A stretch of 64,000 nucleotides of DNA, taken from contig JAHALF010000008.1 in the NCBI GenBank assembly GCA_018371275.1, positions 1 to 64,000 on the forward strand, given 5' to 3'. This DNA is from Clostridiales bacterium (GTDB taxonomy: Bacteria > Bacillota > Clostridia > Lachnospirales > CAG-274). The notes below the pieces were generated by a model. That model ran no database searches. It was given only the letters and a program-made list of their open reading frames with translations, and was not told the origin of the DNA. A program made the position numbers and the translations under genes. Shown piece after piece: positions 16,282 to 26,182 of the stretch. Numbering within the stretch: position 1 is the stretch's first letter; each line of letters opens with the position of its first letter.

Positions 16282-17772
16282 TTACGTAGTAGGATCTGTT
16301 GTAGTAGATTGTGTTGTAGTGTTTGTATCTGAATTAGTAGATTTGTGCATAGTTACATTAAATGAACTTTCTTCTTCTCCAACAGTAACACTAGATAAAA
16401 CAAAATCATTATAGCCTTCTTTTTTTAATGTTATTGTATGTGTGCCTTGAGGTAATTTATATGTTAAAGGAGTATATCCAACTAGAGTGTTGTTAACAAA
16501 AACACTAGCGTTATCAGGTGTCGAATTTATACTTATTTTTCCTACCTTTTCAATTTTTTCAAGTTCGATGTTAATATTAGTTGTTGGTTTATTTATAGAA
16601 ATTTGTGTTTCAAAAGGGTTATACCCTTCTTTTTCTGCTTTAATACTATAAGAACCATACTGAAGTTTAAGAGGTTCTCTAGATGTTTCTAATACACCAT
16701 TTATATATAATTTATAGTCTGTAACATTACTTTTAATAAACAAAGTAGCAGATTTATTTTGTATTTGACTTAAGTCTAGTACAGTTTCTGTATCTGATAC
16801 TATATCTACTTCTTTTACAAAAGATAAGGAATCATCACTTCGTATAACAATTTTATGTTTTCCTTCAGTTAAGTTTATTGTACTTACTTCATCTAAAGAT
16901 TTAAAAATATCACGATCAATTTCTATAATAGCTTTATTTAGATTAGGCTTATTTTCTAATTTTAAAGTTCCAGCGCCTTTTTTTACATTTATAAAGTATA
17001 TAGTATTATTATAGCCTTTAATGTCTATAGTATATAAATTAGATATATTTAATAAGTCATAAGGTTCATTATCTTTAAAAACAGAAATATTTTCAGAAAT
17101 ATTAAATGTTTTATTATTTAAAGCTAGTGTATTTGAATTAGTATCTATTTTAATGTTAGATACATTTTCTAATAAAAAGCTACTACTATTTTGATTAATA
17201 TATTCTAATGTATTATCATCATTAAAGGCAAAATCTACAATATCTCCAATATTTAATTCAGATATAGACAGTATATTTCCATATTTATCTTTAAATATTG
17301 TAGAAGGTTTAGATTTTAATGTATAAATTTTATTACTATTTAAGTTAGAAAGCGTAAATATACTTTTTTCATAGTTTATATTTTTTATAATACCTATTAT
17401 ATTTTTATTTGTATTAGTATCTAAAGCTAATGAGTTTTCTTGATTATTAGGTAAAAGTATATTATTGTTGTTAGTGTTTTGGTTAGGTGATACACCTATA
17501 TAGTCAGAAAAAGATGAATATGTTAGCATAGCTACCATTAAAAATATTGTTACACCAAAAGTAACAGTTAACCCTATAAATAAATTAAAATTAAAATTAG
17601 GAGCTTTTTTTATTTTAGATACTCTTGGGACATTGTCACTAGACTTTAAATTTTTATTATTAATCTTTTTTTTATATTTTTTTATAGCATTGCTAGGTTC
17701 ATATATAACACCTTCATAATCAACGTCTGTTAAATTAATATTATTAGTATTTTTATTTGATTTAGTATTCAT
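16282..17772 (-). CDS. Membrane-anchored PEGA-domain protein
   Basis: A 496-residue protein. A cytoplasmic Lys/Asn-rich region (1-60) is followed by one transmembrane helix (about 63-88, FIGLTVTFGVTIFLMVAML), a beta-rich middle region and at least two PEGA repeats in the C-terminal third (for example YGSYSIKAEKEGYNPFET and LPQGTHTITLKKEGYNDFVL). A Thr/Ser-rich tail ends the protein. PEGA domains are found in surface or envelope proteins and their ligands are mostly unknown. Ribosome site AGGGAGGA is strong. A structural envelope role is an inference. Confidence 0.85.
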   Translation of the reverse strand: MNTKSNKNTNNINLTDVDYEGVIYEPSNAIKKYKKKINNKNLKSSDNVPRVSKIKKAPNFNFNLFIGLTVTFGVTIFLMVAMLTYSSFSDYIGVSPNQNTNNNNILLPNNQENSLALDTNTNKNIIGIIKNINYEKSIFTLSNLNSNKIYTLKSKPSTIFKDKYGNILSISELNIGDIVDFAFNDDNTLEYINQNSSSFLLENVSNIKIDTNSNTLALNNKTFNISENISVFKDNEPYDLLNISNLYTIDIKGYNNTIYFINVKKGAGTLKLENKPNLNKAIIEIDRDIFKSLDEVSTINLTEGKHKIVIRSDDSLSFVKEVDIVSDTETVLDLSQIQNKSATLFIKSNVTDYKLYINGVLETSREPLKLQYGSYSIKAEKEGYNPFETQISINKPTTNINIELEKIEKVGKISINSTPDNASVFVNNTLVGYTPLTYKLPQGTHTITLKKEGYNDFVLSSVTVGEEESSFNVTMHKSTNSDTNTTTQSTTTDPTT

Positions 17773-18094
17773 AAGTCCTCCCTAATTAAAAAAGTAGAAA
17801 AGTATCAATTTAATATATTATTATATAATGTTATATAAAGGGACCAATTTATATATAGATAATAATTATATATAAATGTTTATTGTTTTATTTATAATAA
17901 ACATTAAAAATGTTGAAATTATTTTAAAAAATATTATATCATAAAAAAAAGATTATTGTAAGATAATATTTTAAAATTTAATAAAAAATACATAATATGA
18001 TAACAAAATATAAAATAATGTATTAATATTACTTGAAGATTATATATTATTAAGTTATAATATATAATTAGTTAATATAATAATAGGTGATAAA
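17773..18094. other. Divergent intergenic region
   Basis: 322 bp of A/T-rich DNA between the divergent PEGA and helicase genes. The only element I can support is the rightward promoter at 18033-18061. Confidence 0.5.
18033..18061 (+). promoter_or_regulatory. Candidate promoter of the helicase gene
   Basis: TTGAAG (18033-18038) and TATAAT (18056-18061) lie 17 bp apart, 33 nt before the helicase start. Confidence 0.55.
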
Positions 18095-19945
18095 ATGGAA
18101 AGCTTAAGACTAAATGAAAATCAACAAAAAGCCATTTTGCATAAAAATGGTCCAATGATTGTTTTATCTGGTCCGGGAAGCGGAAAAACAACAGTAATAA
18201 CTTATAGAGTTAAAAATTTAATAGAAAATTATAATATAAGACCAAATGAAATTTTAGTGATTACATTTACAAAGGCTGCCTCTGAAGAGATGAAAGAAAG
18301 ATTTAAAAAAATATGCAGTAGTTATTATAACGTGTCATTTTCTACCTTTCATTCTTATTTTTTTAGGATTATTAGAGAAAATTATAAGTATGAGTTATCT
18401 AATATTTTAGATGATAATGAAAAAGTAAAAATAATAAAATCTATAATAAATAAATATAATATATACTTTGACAATATGGAAGAGTTTGTACAATCTATTA
18501 TATCTGAAATATCTTTGTTGAAAAATGAATTGATAAATCCTAATTATTTTAACTCTAGGTATTTAAACTCAAATAATTTTAATATAGTATATAACGAATA
18601 TGAGTTATTAAAAAATCAACAAAACAAAATAGATTTTGATGATATGCTTATACAATGTTATTATTTATTGAAAGACTATGAAAATATAAGAAAATTTTGG
18701 AAAAATAAATATAAATATATACTGATAGATGAGTTTCAGGATATAAATAAAGTGCAATATGAGTGTATAAAGATTTTATGTGAAAATAAAAATATATTTG
18801 TAGTTGGTGATGATGATCAAAGTATATATGGTTTTAGAGGATCTAGTCCAGAATTTTTACTTAATTTCCCAAAAGATTTTGAAAACACAAAAAAAGTTAT
18901 ATTAAATGTTAATTATCGCTCTACTAATCAAATAATAAATTTATGTAATAAAGTTATTTTAGAGAATAATAACAGATATGACAAAAATATTATTGGCACT
19001 AATAAAGAAAACAAACAACCAATATTAATAAGATCCTATGATGCTTATGAAGAGGCGAAAAAAATAGTAGGAAAGATACAAGTATTAAAAAAGACTTATC
19101 CTTTGGAAGAAATAGCTATAATATATAGGACAAACTTACAGGCAAGAGCTGTTGTGGAGATCCTTAAGGATTATAATATAGAATATCAATTAAAAGATAA
19201 TATAACAAGTATATATGAACATTTTATAGCTAAAGATATAATTTGTTATTTAAGTTTGGCAATTAATAAGCTTGACAATGAATCATTTTTAAAAATAGCC
19301 AATAAGCCTAAAAGATTTTTAAATAAAAATATGTTGCAAGATGCCTTTGAAAAATGTAAAAATGAAACTTCTATTTTAGAATATCTATATTGTAAAGTAG
19401 ATTTAAAGTCTTGGCAAATGGAAGGTATAAATGAGCTTTTATTTCATTTAGAACAAATAAAGTCTAAAAATGTATATGATGCTATAAAGTATATAATAAA
19501 GACTGTTGGTTATGAAAATTATCTAGAAGAATATGTAAACTTTAAAAATATAGGTATTAAAGGATTATTGGAAATTTTAAATGAAGTTCTAGATTCGGCT
19601 AAAGGATACGAAAAAATAGAAGAATATTTAAATCATATAGAAAATATGAAACAAGAGGTATTTAAAAAATATAGAAATAATAATCAAAGAGGTGTTGTTT
19701 TAACTACTATGCATAGTGTAAAAGGACTAGAATTTGATGTTGTTTTTGTTATAGGCTGCATTGATGGGATTATACCACATGAAAAAAGTAAAAGTTATAT
19801 AGAGATAGAAGAAGAAAGAAGGCTATTTTATGTAGCTATTACAAGGGCAAAAGTTTTATTATATATATCTATATTAAATACTAAATATGAGGAAAGGGCA
19901 TTTCCTAGTAGATTTTTAAAAAACTTAATAAATATTAAGAGGTGA
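18095..19945 (+). CDS. UvrD/Rep-family ATP-dependent DNA helicase
   Basis: A 616-residue superfamily 1A helicase with all core motifs: Walker A GPGSGKTT (Lys31), FTKAASEEMKER (Ia), FHSYFFRI, Walker B ILIDEFQDIN, GDDDQSIYGFRGS (III), NYRSTNQI, TTMHSVKGLEFDVVFV (V) and EERRLFYVAITRAK (VI). It is shorter than PcrA/UvrD (about 720-750) and lacks an evident C-terminal Tudor-like tail, so I call it UvrD-like rather than PcrA. It acts in the cytoplasm in repair or replication restart. It leads a run of same-strand genes. Confidence 0.93.
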   Translation: MESLRLNENQQKAILHKNGPMIVLSGPGSGKTTVITYRVKNLIENYNIRPNEILVITFTKAASEEMKERFKKICSSYYNVSFSTFHSYFFRIIRENYKYELSNILDDNEKVKIIKSIINKYNIYFDNMEEFVQSIISEISLLKNELINPNYFNSRYLNSNNFNIVYNEYELLKNQQNKIDFDDMLIQCYYLLKDYENIRKFWKNKYKYILIDEFQDINKVQYECIKILCENKNIFVVGDDDQSIYGFRGSSPEFLLNFPKDFENTKKVILNVNYRSTNQIINLCNKVILENNNRYDKNIIGTNKENKQPILIRSYDAYEEAKKIVGKIQVLKKTYPLEEIAIIYRTNLQARAVVEILKDYNIEYQLKDNITSIYEHFIAKDIICYLSLAINKLDNESFLKIANKPKRFLNKNMLQDAFEKCKNETSILEYLYCKVDLKSWQMEGINELLFHLEQIKSKNVYDAIKYIIKTVGYENYLEEYVNFKNIGIKGLLEILNEVLDSAKGYEKIEEYLNHIENMKQEVFKKYRNNNQRGVVLTTMHSVKGLEFDVVFVIGCIDGIIPHEKSKSYIEIEEERRLFYVAITRAKVLLYISILNTKYEERAFPSRFLKNLINIKR

Positions 19946-19950
19946 TAATA

Positions 19951-20064
19951 ATGAAAAAGAATAAAAAAGAGCAAAAAAAGTTAATTGTTCAAATAATAGC
20001 TATTATATTAGTAGTTTCTATGTTAATTAGTTTTGCTATACCATTTTTTGCATTATTAGCTTAA
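19951..20064 (+). CDS. Small single-pass membrane protein
   Basis: A 37-residue ORF starting 6 nt after the helicase stop with ribosome site AGAGGTGAT. A basic N-terminus (KKNKKEQKK) is followed by one hydrophobic helix (LIVQIIAIILVVSMLISFA). Its size and layout resemble the tiny Lys-rich single-span proteins often seen in Firmicutes. The function is unknown. Confidence 0.65.
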   Translation: MKKNKKEQKKLIVQIIAIILVVSMLISFAIPFFALLA

Positions 20065-20082
20065 TTTTTTGGAGGTAAATAT

Positions 20083-22017
20083 ATGGATATTGAAGAATTA
20101 GGAAAAAAGTTGGGGATTACAGATGATGAAAGTGATAATAAGGCTTCAGATGAAGAATTAGAAGATTTAATAAATTTATTAAATTCTCCAGAAGAAGATA
20201 TAATAAATATTGAAAATGATTCAGAAAGCCTTGGATTATCCCAAGAAGAATTAGATCTTTTAATGAGTCAAGATGATAATATAGAAATAAATACAGAAAA
20301 TAATGTATCTGAGGAAAGTTCAGAAGAGATTAGTAAGACAGAAGAGTTTGAAGTATTTGAAACATCTGGAGAAGAACTATCAGATGATGATTTATTAAAA
20401 TTTGCTGAACAAACAAAAAAACACGACTCTGATAATAAGAAAAATAGGATAATAATTATATCAAGTATAATACTTTTAAGTTTACTTATAATATTTACTA
20501 TTATATTTTTTGCAATAGCTATAAATAAGGTAAACAATTTAAATATTCAAAAAGAGATAGAAAAAGATAAGTTAGCATCTAAATATAATCCAGAGAATAA
20601 AAATACAATATATTTTGATATGGCTAAAGATATAGATGGTAAAACATTAATTTTAGAAAAAGCACATATAAATAAATTAAATACTACATTTTATTTTAAA
20701 AATAAAGTAGATCTTATGAAATATAATGTAGTCCTTACAGATTCTAATGAAAATTTATATCCTATGGATTTAAATTTTACAGTAGATAATACTAATGAGG
20801 ACAATAGTATATTAAGATTTAATACAATAATAGGAAATAATAAAGATTTTAGGTTGATTTTTGAAAATATAGCCACAGGTAAAAAAGCTGAATTTAAATT
20901 AAAATTTGATACTAATTTAGAAGAAGAAAAAATAGTATACTTAAATAGTAAATTAAAAAATAGTTTTAATGGATATAATATAAACATTAATTATGCACAA
21001 TTTAGTGATAATTCATCAAGAATAGATTACACAATAGAGCCTACAGGAGAAGTAAATCATAAAATATATCAAGGTAGAGTAAATAAAACAGATTATGTAA
21101 AGCTTAAGCAAGATGATAGATACATAAGTCCTATTGGTAATAAGCCTTTTATAACTAGTATTGATGATAAAATAATAGGTAGAATGGATTTTACAAATAT
21201 TGAAGATAAAACTGAAGATGTTATTTTAGAATTTGATGAAATATATAAAAAATATGATTTAAACAAAAAAGTATCTTTAAATGATATAAAAAATGGTAAC
21301 ATATCTTATGAGTTTGATAAATATAAATTATTTATAGAAGGTATGCCTAAATTTGATAATAAATATGTATTAGTACTTAATGCAAAAGACACAACAATTA
21401 GTACAGAAAACAGACCAAGTGATTATGATAATATAGAAACTATATTAGATGTTGAAATATCTGCTGTAAATTCTAATGGAGTAGAAATTATTATATCACC
21501 TACAGAAATTAAATCTGCTAAATATGGAACAGATATTATTTTTGAATTAGACGAATATCAAATGGGTATATTAAGTAGCATTTCTCCTAACAATATTTAT
21601 GTAAATGTTAAATCTGCACTTTTAAAAGAAGATAAGGTTATAATACCTTTAAATTTAAGCAGAGGGATGGAAAGAGAAATAATATCCCATCAAATTATGG
21701 AAGAACAAATTTTAAATTCATTTAAAAGTAGATTGGAAAATAGAAATTCTGTTAATAATATAAAAGGGTTTACAAGTGATGTTTTGTCTAATGATGTTTT
21801 AATGAAAGAATATACTTCATTACCAAACAAAAAACTTAAAAGTGATATAACAATTATATCTAAAAATATAGATGAGGAATATTTAGAAGCTATAATACAA
21901 GAAGCTATACAAATAAAAGATGGTGATAACATTAAAGTTATATATATGACTCATAAAATAAAAGCTAATAGTGAAAAAAATCAATGGTCTATATATTCAG
22001 ATGAAATAATAAAATAG
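20083..22017 (+). CDS. Acidic single-pass membrane protein of unknown function
   Basis: A 644-residue protein. Residues 1-115 are strongly acidic with short repeated helical motifs (EELEDLINLLNSPEE, then LSQEELDLLMSQDD, then ELSDDDLLKFAEQ). A basic stop and a transmembrane helix follow at about 122-148. The rest is beta-rich and probably extracytoplasmic, with no domain I know. LSQEELDLLMSQ resembles the LSQEEIDALL motif of flagellar FliM/FliN, but no flagellar domain follows. It stands before two DUF4097 proteins and a VanW protein and may belong to an envelope-monitoring cluster. Ribosome site TTGGAGG is good. Confidence 0.75.
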   Translation: MDIEELGKKLGITDDESDNKASDEELEDLINLLNSPEEDIINIENDSESLGLSQEELDLLMSQDDNIEINTENNVSEESSEEISKTEEFEVFETSGEELSDDDLLKFAEQTKKHDSDNKKNRIIIISSIILLSLLIIFTIIFFAIAINKVNNLNIQKEIEKDKLASKYNPENKNTIYFDMAKDIDGKTLILEKAHINKLNTTFYFKNKVDLMKYNVVLTDSNENLYPMDLNFTVDNTNEDNSILRFNTIIGNNKDFRLIFENIATGKKAEFKLKFDTNLEEEKIVYLNSKLKNSFNGYNININYAQFSDNSSRIDYTIEPTGEVNHKIYQGRVNKTDYVKLKQDDRYISPIGNKPFITSIDDKIIGRMDFTNIEDKTEDVILEFDEIYKKYDLNKKVSLNDIKNGNISYEFDKYKLFIEGMPKFDNKYVLVLNAKDTTISTENRPSDYDNIETILDVEISAVNSNGVEIIISPTEIKSAKYGTDIIFELDEYQMGILSSISPNNIYVNVKSALLKEDKVIIPLNLSRGMEREIISHQIMEEQILNSFKSRLENRNSVNNIKGFTSDVLSNDVLMKEYTSLPNKKLKSDITIISKNIDEEYLEAIIQEAIQIKDGDNIKVIYMTHKIKANSEKNQWSIYSDEIIK

Positions 22018-22091
22018 ATATAAAATCATTAAACTTAATATAAAAAATTTCGTATTATTGTTTAAATAAGAAATTTTTAAGGAGTGATTTT

Positions 22092-23162
22092 ATGAATAAC
22101 GAAAGAATAAAGATATTAAAAATGCTAGAAAATGGAGATATAACAGCAGATGAGGCAAGTAAATTGTTATCTGCATTAGAAAGTTCATCACAATCCTATT
22201 CAAACAATACTAATGACAATAATAACCAATCAATAGACTTTAATAAAATTATAAATAAAATAACAAACACAACACAAATGTTAGCAAGAAAGACCTCAAA
22301 GATATATAATGGTTTAGAAAAAGATGTAAAAAATATTTTCCAAAATATAAATACTACATCTAATAAAAATAGTATTTGTAAAGAATTTAATTTTGCATTA
22401 AATGAAATTAATAATAGTCTAGACTTAAAGTCTTTAAATGGAGAAATGGTTTTAAAAGGGTATAATGGTGATAAACTAACTTTAAAAGCTGTATATATAC
22501 CAAAAGATATGAGTACTACATTAGATTTTTATACTACAGACAACAAAAAATATATTTTTTCATTTATGGAGGAAAAATTTGAAAAAGTATCATTAGAAGT
22601 TTTATTACCTAAAAAATATTTTGATAGTATATCAATATCAACAATAAATTCTAATTTTTCTTTAGATTCAATAAATTTTAAAAATGTATTATGTGATACA
22701 ACAAATAGTAATGGTATAATAGAAAACTGTGAAGGGCAAGATATAAATATAAATAATGTTAATGGTAAATTAATTATTAGAAATATAAAATCTGATGTAT
22801 TAAAAGTATGTAACATAAATAACTATGTGAAATTAAATAATATAGATGTAAAAAAAGTGTCTATTGATGTTCTTAATGGTGAGATAGATGTTATAAATGA
22901 TTATTTAAACTTATTTGATGATTATGATTGGAAGTTGGAAACTCAAAATAATTCTATAAACGTAGAAATAAATACAGATAATGTAAATTATAATATAGAT
23001 GCAAAAACTTCTCTTGGTAAAATTAATATATTAAAAAATAATATTGCTTATTCTGAAAAAAATGATTACAGGGTCTTAGCAAGGACAGAACATAAAAATG
23101 ATTTATTTAAAAATTTAAACTTATCTTTAGAAACAACAAACTCTACTATAATTTTAAGTTAA
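22092..23162 (+). CDS. SHOCT-like / DUF4097 envelope-response protein
   Basis: A 356-residue protein. The N-terminal 35 residues (ERIKILKMLENGDITADEAS) are the short helical domain that begins LiaX/YvlB-type proteins. Residues about 105-356 form a DUF4097-like beta-helical repeat with runs of N/D/I/V, such as SLNGEMVLKGYNGDKLTLK. Family members sense or respond to envelope stress in Firmicutes; here that is an inference. No signal peptide is visible. The C-terminal half is clearly paralogous to the next gene. Confidence 0.8.
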   Translation: MNNERIKILKMLENGDITADEASKLLSALESSSQSYSNNTNDNNNQSIDFNKIINKITNTTQMLARKTSKIYNGLEKDVKNIFQNINTTSNKNSICKEFNFALNEINNSLDLKSLNGEMVLKGYNGDKLTLKAVYIPKDMSTTLDFYTTDNKKYIFSFMEEKFEKVSLEVLLPKKYFDSISISTINSNFSLDSINFKNVLCDTTNSNGIIENCEGQDININNVNGKLIIRNIKSDVLKVCNINNYVKLNNIDVKKVSIDVLNGEIDVINDYLNLFDDYDWKLETQNNSINVEINTDNVNYNIDAKTSLGKINILKNNIAYSEKNDYRVLARTEHKNDLFKNLNLSLETTNSTIILS

Positions 23163-23183
23163 TTATATTGGGGGACTAAAGAT

Positions 23184-24119
23184 ATGATAAATAATAAAAA
23201 TGATATAGATAATAATAAAAAAAGTAAAAATTTATTATTATATTTAATTATTATATTAATTATTTTAGCTTCTGTTAAAATAGGTAATAAATATTTTAGT
23301 AAAAATAATATTTTATCAAAAAAAGACCAAATAGAAAAGGAGTTTAAATTCCCAATAGAAGACATTAGTAAAGATTTAGAGCTTAAAGCATTAAATGGTG
23401 AAGCTATTTTAGAGGGGTATAATAGTAATGAATTAATTTTAAATGTTTCATATATTCCAAAAAATAAAGAATATGAAATAGATTTTTATAAAAATAAAAG
23501 TAAAAACTATGTTTTAGATTTTGATGATAGTAAATTTTATAAAGTATCTATACAAGCGCTAATTCCTAAAGATGTATTTAAAAATATAAAATTATCTACT
23601 GTTAATTCTAAAAGTGATTTAAATAATTTAAAATCTAAAAATATATTTTGTGACTCTATTAATGGAGATAGTATTATAAAAAATTCTAATGGGAAAAATA
23701 TAACTATAAATAATATGAATGGTTCTATTATCTTAGAAAATTCTAGTTCAAAGAATTTAGAAATATCTAATATGAATAATACTATATCATTAGATGATTT
23801 TGATGCTAAAAATATAATATTATCAAATATAAATGGTAGTATAGATATTAAAAATAATAGTTTTATTGATTATAAAGACTATAATTGGAAAGTAAAAAAT
23901 CAAAATGGTTCTATAACTTTAGAAATAAATGAAAAAAATATTAATTATAAAATAGATGCAAAGGCATCAACAGGAGAAGTTAAAGTTAAAAAAGATAATC
24001 TTATATATTCTGAAAAAACGCCAAATACAATTGTTGCAAAAACAGAAAAACAAGATAAGTCATATAAAAGTTTAAATTTATTTTTAGAAACAGCTAACTC
24101 TGCCATAATTTTAAAATAA
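23184..24119 (+). CDS. Membrane-anchored DUF4097-like protein
   Basis: A 311-residue paralogue of the preceding protein. The SHOCT-like N-terminus is replaced by a short basic segment and a transmembrane helix (about 15-35, LLLYLIIILIILASVKIG). The beta-repeat part aligns throughout (ALNGEAILEGYNSNELILN versus SLNGEMVLKGYNGDKLTLK), and both end with LETxNSxIIL. One form looks cytoplasmic and this one extracytoplasmic, so the pair may act on the two sides of the membrane. Ribosome site GGGGGACT precedes the ATG. Confidence 0.8.
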   Translation: MINNKNDIDNNKKSKNLLLYLIIILIILASVKIGNKYFSKNNILSKKDQIEKEFKFPIEDISKDLELKALNGEAILEGYNSNELILNVSYIPKNKEYEIDFYKNKSKNYVLDFDDSKFYKVSIQALIPKDVFKNIKLSTVNSKSDLNNLKSKNIFCDSINGDSIIKNSNGKNITINNMNGSIILENSSSKNLEISNMNNTISLDDFDAKNIILSNINGSIDIKNNSFIDYKDYNWKVKNQNGSITLEINEKNINYKIDAKASTGEVKVKKDNLIYSEKTPNTIVAKTEKQDKSYKSLNLFLETANSAIILK

Positions 24120-24142
24120 AATTATGTTTGGAGGTAAAAATA

Positions 24143-25732
24143 TTGGCAAATAGTGTTGGAGAGAAAAAGAGTAAAAATATATTGTTAGGTATAATAATAT
24201 TATTAACTATAATGTTAATTATAACTATAGTATCAGGGCTTATGCTTCTTAAGGTTAAGGCAGAAAACAATAAAATGTTAAATAGTCCTAATATATATAA
24301 TAATATATTTATACAAGGTGTAAATGTTTCTAATATGTCTAAGGAAGAAGCCAAAAAACAAATAGATAATATAACTTTAGATGAAAAAATAACATTAACA
24401 TATGGTGATAAACAGTATATTTTAAATAAGGAAGAATTTGGGGTTACATTAAATAAAGAAGATGCTTTAGAAAATGCTTATAGTATTGGAAGAATAGGTT
24501 CAGAAAAAGATAGGATAAAGAAGATAAAATATTTACAAGAAAATAGTGAAAAAGTAAGTATTGATAAAAACATAAAAGAAGATATAGCAAAATCAAAATT
24601 AGAAGAAATATGTAAAGATATTAATATAGAGGCTAAAAATGCTTCTTTAAAAAAGGAAAATGATACTTTTGTTGTAATAGATGGTAATAATGGTATAAAA
24701 GTTGATTTTGAAAAAACATATAAAAGCTTAATTGATAAATTAATATTAGATGGAGATAGTAATTTAGAAATTATAGCCATAGAAACAGAGCCTCAATATA
24801 AGGCACAAGATCTTAATAAGATACAAGATAAATTAGGCTCGTTTTCTACAAAATATACTAACAAAGGAGGAACAGATAATAACCGTATAATTAATATGAA
24901 GGTTGCCTCTGAAAGAATAAATGGTACTATATTATATCCTGGAGAAGTATTTTCTACTAATAAAAAGTTTGGGAGTACAACAAAGGCGAATGGATATAAA
25001 CCAGCTCCAACTATAATAAATGGTAAGTTTGTGGATGAGTATGGTGGAGGTGTATGCCAAGTTTCTAGCACATTATATAATGCGGTTTTATACTCGGAAC
25101 TTGATGTAGTAGAAAGACAGAATCACTCATTAAAAGTAGGTTATTTAGATTACGGGTATGACGCCACATTGGCGGGAGATTATATAGATTTTAAATTTAA
25201 AAATTCTACAAATTATCCTATATATGTGGAAAGTTATATTACAGATAACCAAGTTATTTGTAATATATATGGGTATGAAGAAAGGCCTGCTAATAGAAAA
25301 TTAAAATTTGAAAATATGTTGGTAGATGTTATAGAGCAAGGACCTAAAGTTATAAAAGAGACTGACGAATTACCAGAAGGAGAAGAAAGGATTGAAGTCA
25401 AACCACTAAAAGGTTATAAATATAAACTATATAAATTAGTATATGTAGATGATAAGTTACAAGAAAAAGTTTTAGTAAATAATAGTTATTATAAACCTAG
25501 AGCAGAAGAGGTTTTAGTTGGTACTAAAAAAGTAGAACAAGTGGCTAATATAGATGTAGAAACTATTAGTCAAACTATAAAGATAGATACAGATAAAATT
25601 AACCAACAATCATCTACAATACAACATACCCAAGAGGAAGTTATAGATGAGTTTACAGAAACTACAACTAAAGAAATAATAGAAGATGTTATTATAGATA
25701 GTTCTATAACAGAAGAAAATTTAGAACATTAA
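24143..25732 (+). CDS. VanW-family membrane protein
   Basis: I set the start at TTG 24143, 7 nt after GGAGGT; the earlier in-frame TTG at 24128 overlaps that site. The 529-residue product has an N-terminal transmembrane helix, a peptidoglycan-binding-like repeat region (VNVSNMSKEEAKKQIDNI) and a VanW domain containing ILYPGEVFSTNKKFG and GGGVCQVSSTLYNAVL. The tail is Glu/Thr-rich. VanW proteins are surface proteins of unknown reaction, found with glycopeptide resistance genes and widely in Clostridia. It is the last gene of the envelope cluster, followed by a terminator. Confidence 0.9.
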   Translation: MANSVGEKKSKNILLGIIILLTIMLIITIVSGLMLLKVKAENNKMLNSPNIYNNIFIQGVNVSNMSKEEAKKQIDNITLDEKITLTYGDKQYILNKEEFGVTLNKEDALENAYSIGRIGSEKDRIKKIKYLQENSEKVSIDKNIKEDIAKSKLEEICKDINIEAKNASLKKENDTFVVIDGNNGIKVDFEKTYKSLIDKLILDGDSNLEIIAIETEPQYKAQDLNKIQDKLGSFSTKYTNKGGTDNNRIINMKVASERINGTILYPGEVFSTNKKFGSTTKANGYKPAPTIINGKFVDEYGGGVCQVSSTLYNAVLYSELDVVERQNHSLKVGYLDYGYDATLAGDYIDFKFKNSTNYPIYVESYITDNQVICNIYGYEERPANRKLKFENMLVDVIEQGPKVIKETDELPEGEERIEVKPLKGYKYKLYKLVYVDDKLQEKVLVNNSYYKPRAEEVLVGTKKVEQVANIDVETISQTIKIDTDKINQQSSTIQHTQEEVIDEFTETTTKEIIEDVIIDSSITEENLEH

Positions 25733-25733
25733 A

Positions 25734-25775
25734 AAATAAAAGTATAGCAAATATTATGCTATACTTTTATTTTTT
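25734..25775 (+). terminator. Terminator after the VanW gene
   Basis: AAATAAAAGTATAGCA (25734-25749) pairs perfectly with TGCTATACTTTTATTT (25757-25772), followed by T residues. Confidence 0.9.
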
Positions 25776-25792
25776 ATGTATTATAACAATAG

Positions 25793-25821
25793 TTGACAAT
25801 ATTTAAGAATATGTGTATAAT
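25793..25821 (+). promoter_or_regulatory. Promoter of the cobalamin operon
   Basis: Perfect consensus boxes: TTGACA (25793-25798) and TATAAT (25816-25821), 17 bp apart, just upstream of the riboswitch. Confidence 0.88.
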
Positions 25822-25845
25822 AATGAAATTGAACAATTTAATATA

Positions 25846-26010
25846 TGATAGGCTTGATGGTGCGTTTTTAACGATAATAGGGAATTAAGTGAAAGTCTTA
25901 AACAGTCCTTGCTGCCGTAATGAAGGAGTTTATTTATGTTATACCACTGGTTGATACTGGGAAGGTTTAAATAAATGTTGAAATCTTAGTCGGAATACCT
26001 GCCAAAATAT
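25846..26010 (+). promoter_or_regulatory. Cobalamin riboswitch
   Basis: The leader contains the hallmarks of an adenosylcobalamin riboswitch: GATGGTGCG at the start of the core, GGGAATTAAGTGAAA, TCCTTGCTGCCGT, a B12-box-like ACCACTGG and a closing TCGGAATACCTGCC. It is followed by an attenuator and then cobT, so cobalamin should switch the salvage operon off. Confidence 0.9.
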
Positions 26011-26058
26011 AATTTTATTATACAAGCTTTAGTTTTAAAACTCACAGGGGATTGAGGG

Positions 26059-26171
26059 TTATAACTTATCTATTTATTTTTATTAAGCATTTTTAATGCT
26101 TAATTATTTACTATGTAAATTATAATATTAAAGTAGAAAGTTATAAGTCTTAGGGAAATCTAAGGCTTTTT
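26059..26171 (+). terminator. Attenuator of the cobalamin operon
   Basis: The terminator stem is GTCTTAG (26147-26153) with CTAAGGC (26160-26166), followed by six T. Directly before it, AAGTTATAA (26138-26146) can pair perfectly with TTATAACTT (26059-26067). A further hairpin TTAAGCAT/ATGCTTAA lies at about 26083-26103. Transcription termination is the likely riboswitch output. Confidence 0.7.
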
Positions 26172-26182
26172 TAGGTGTTTTA

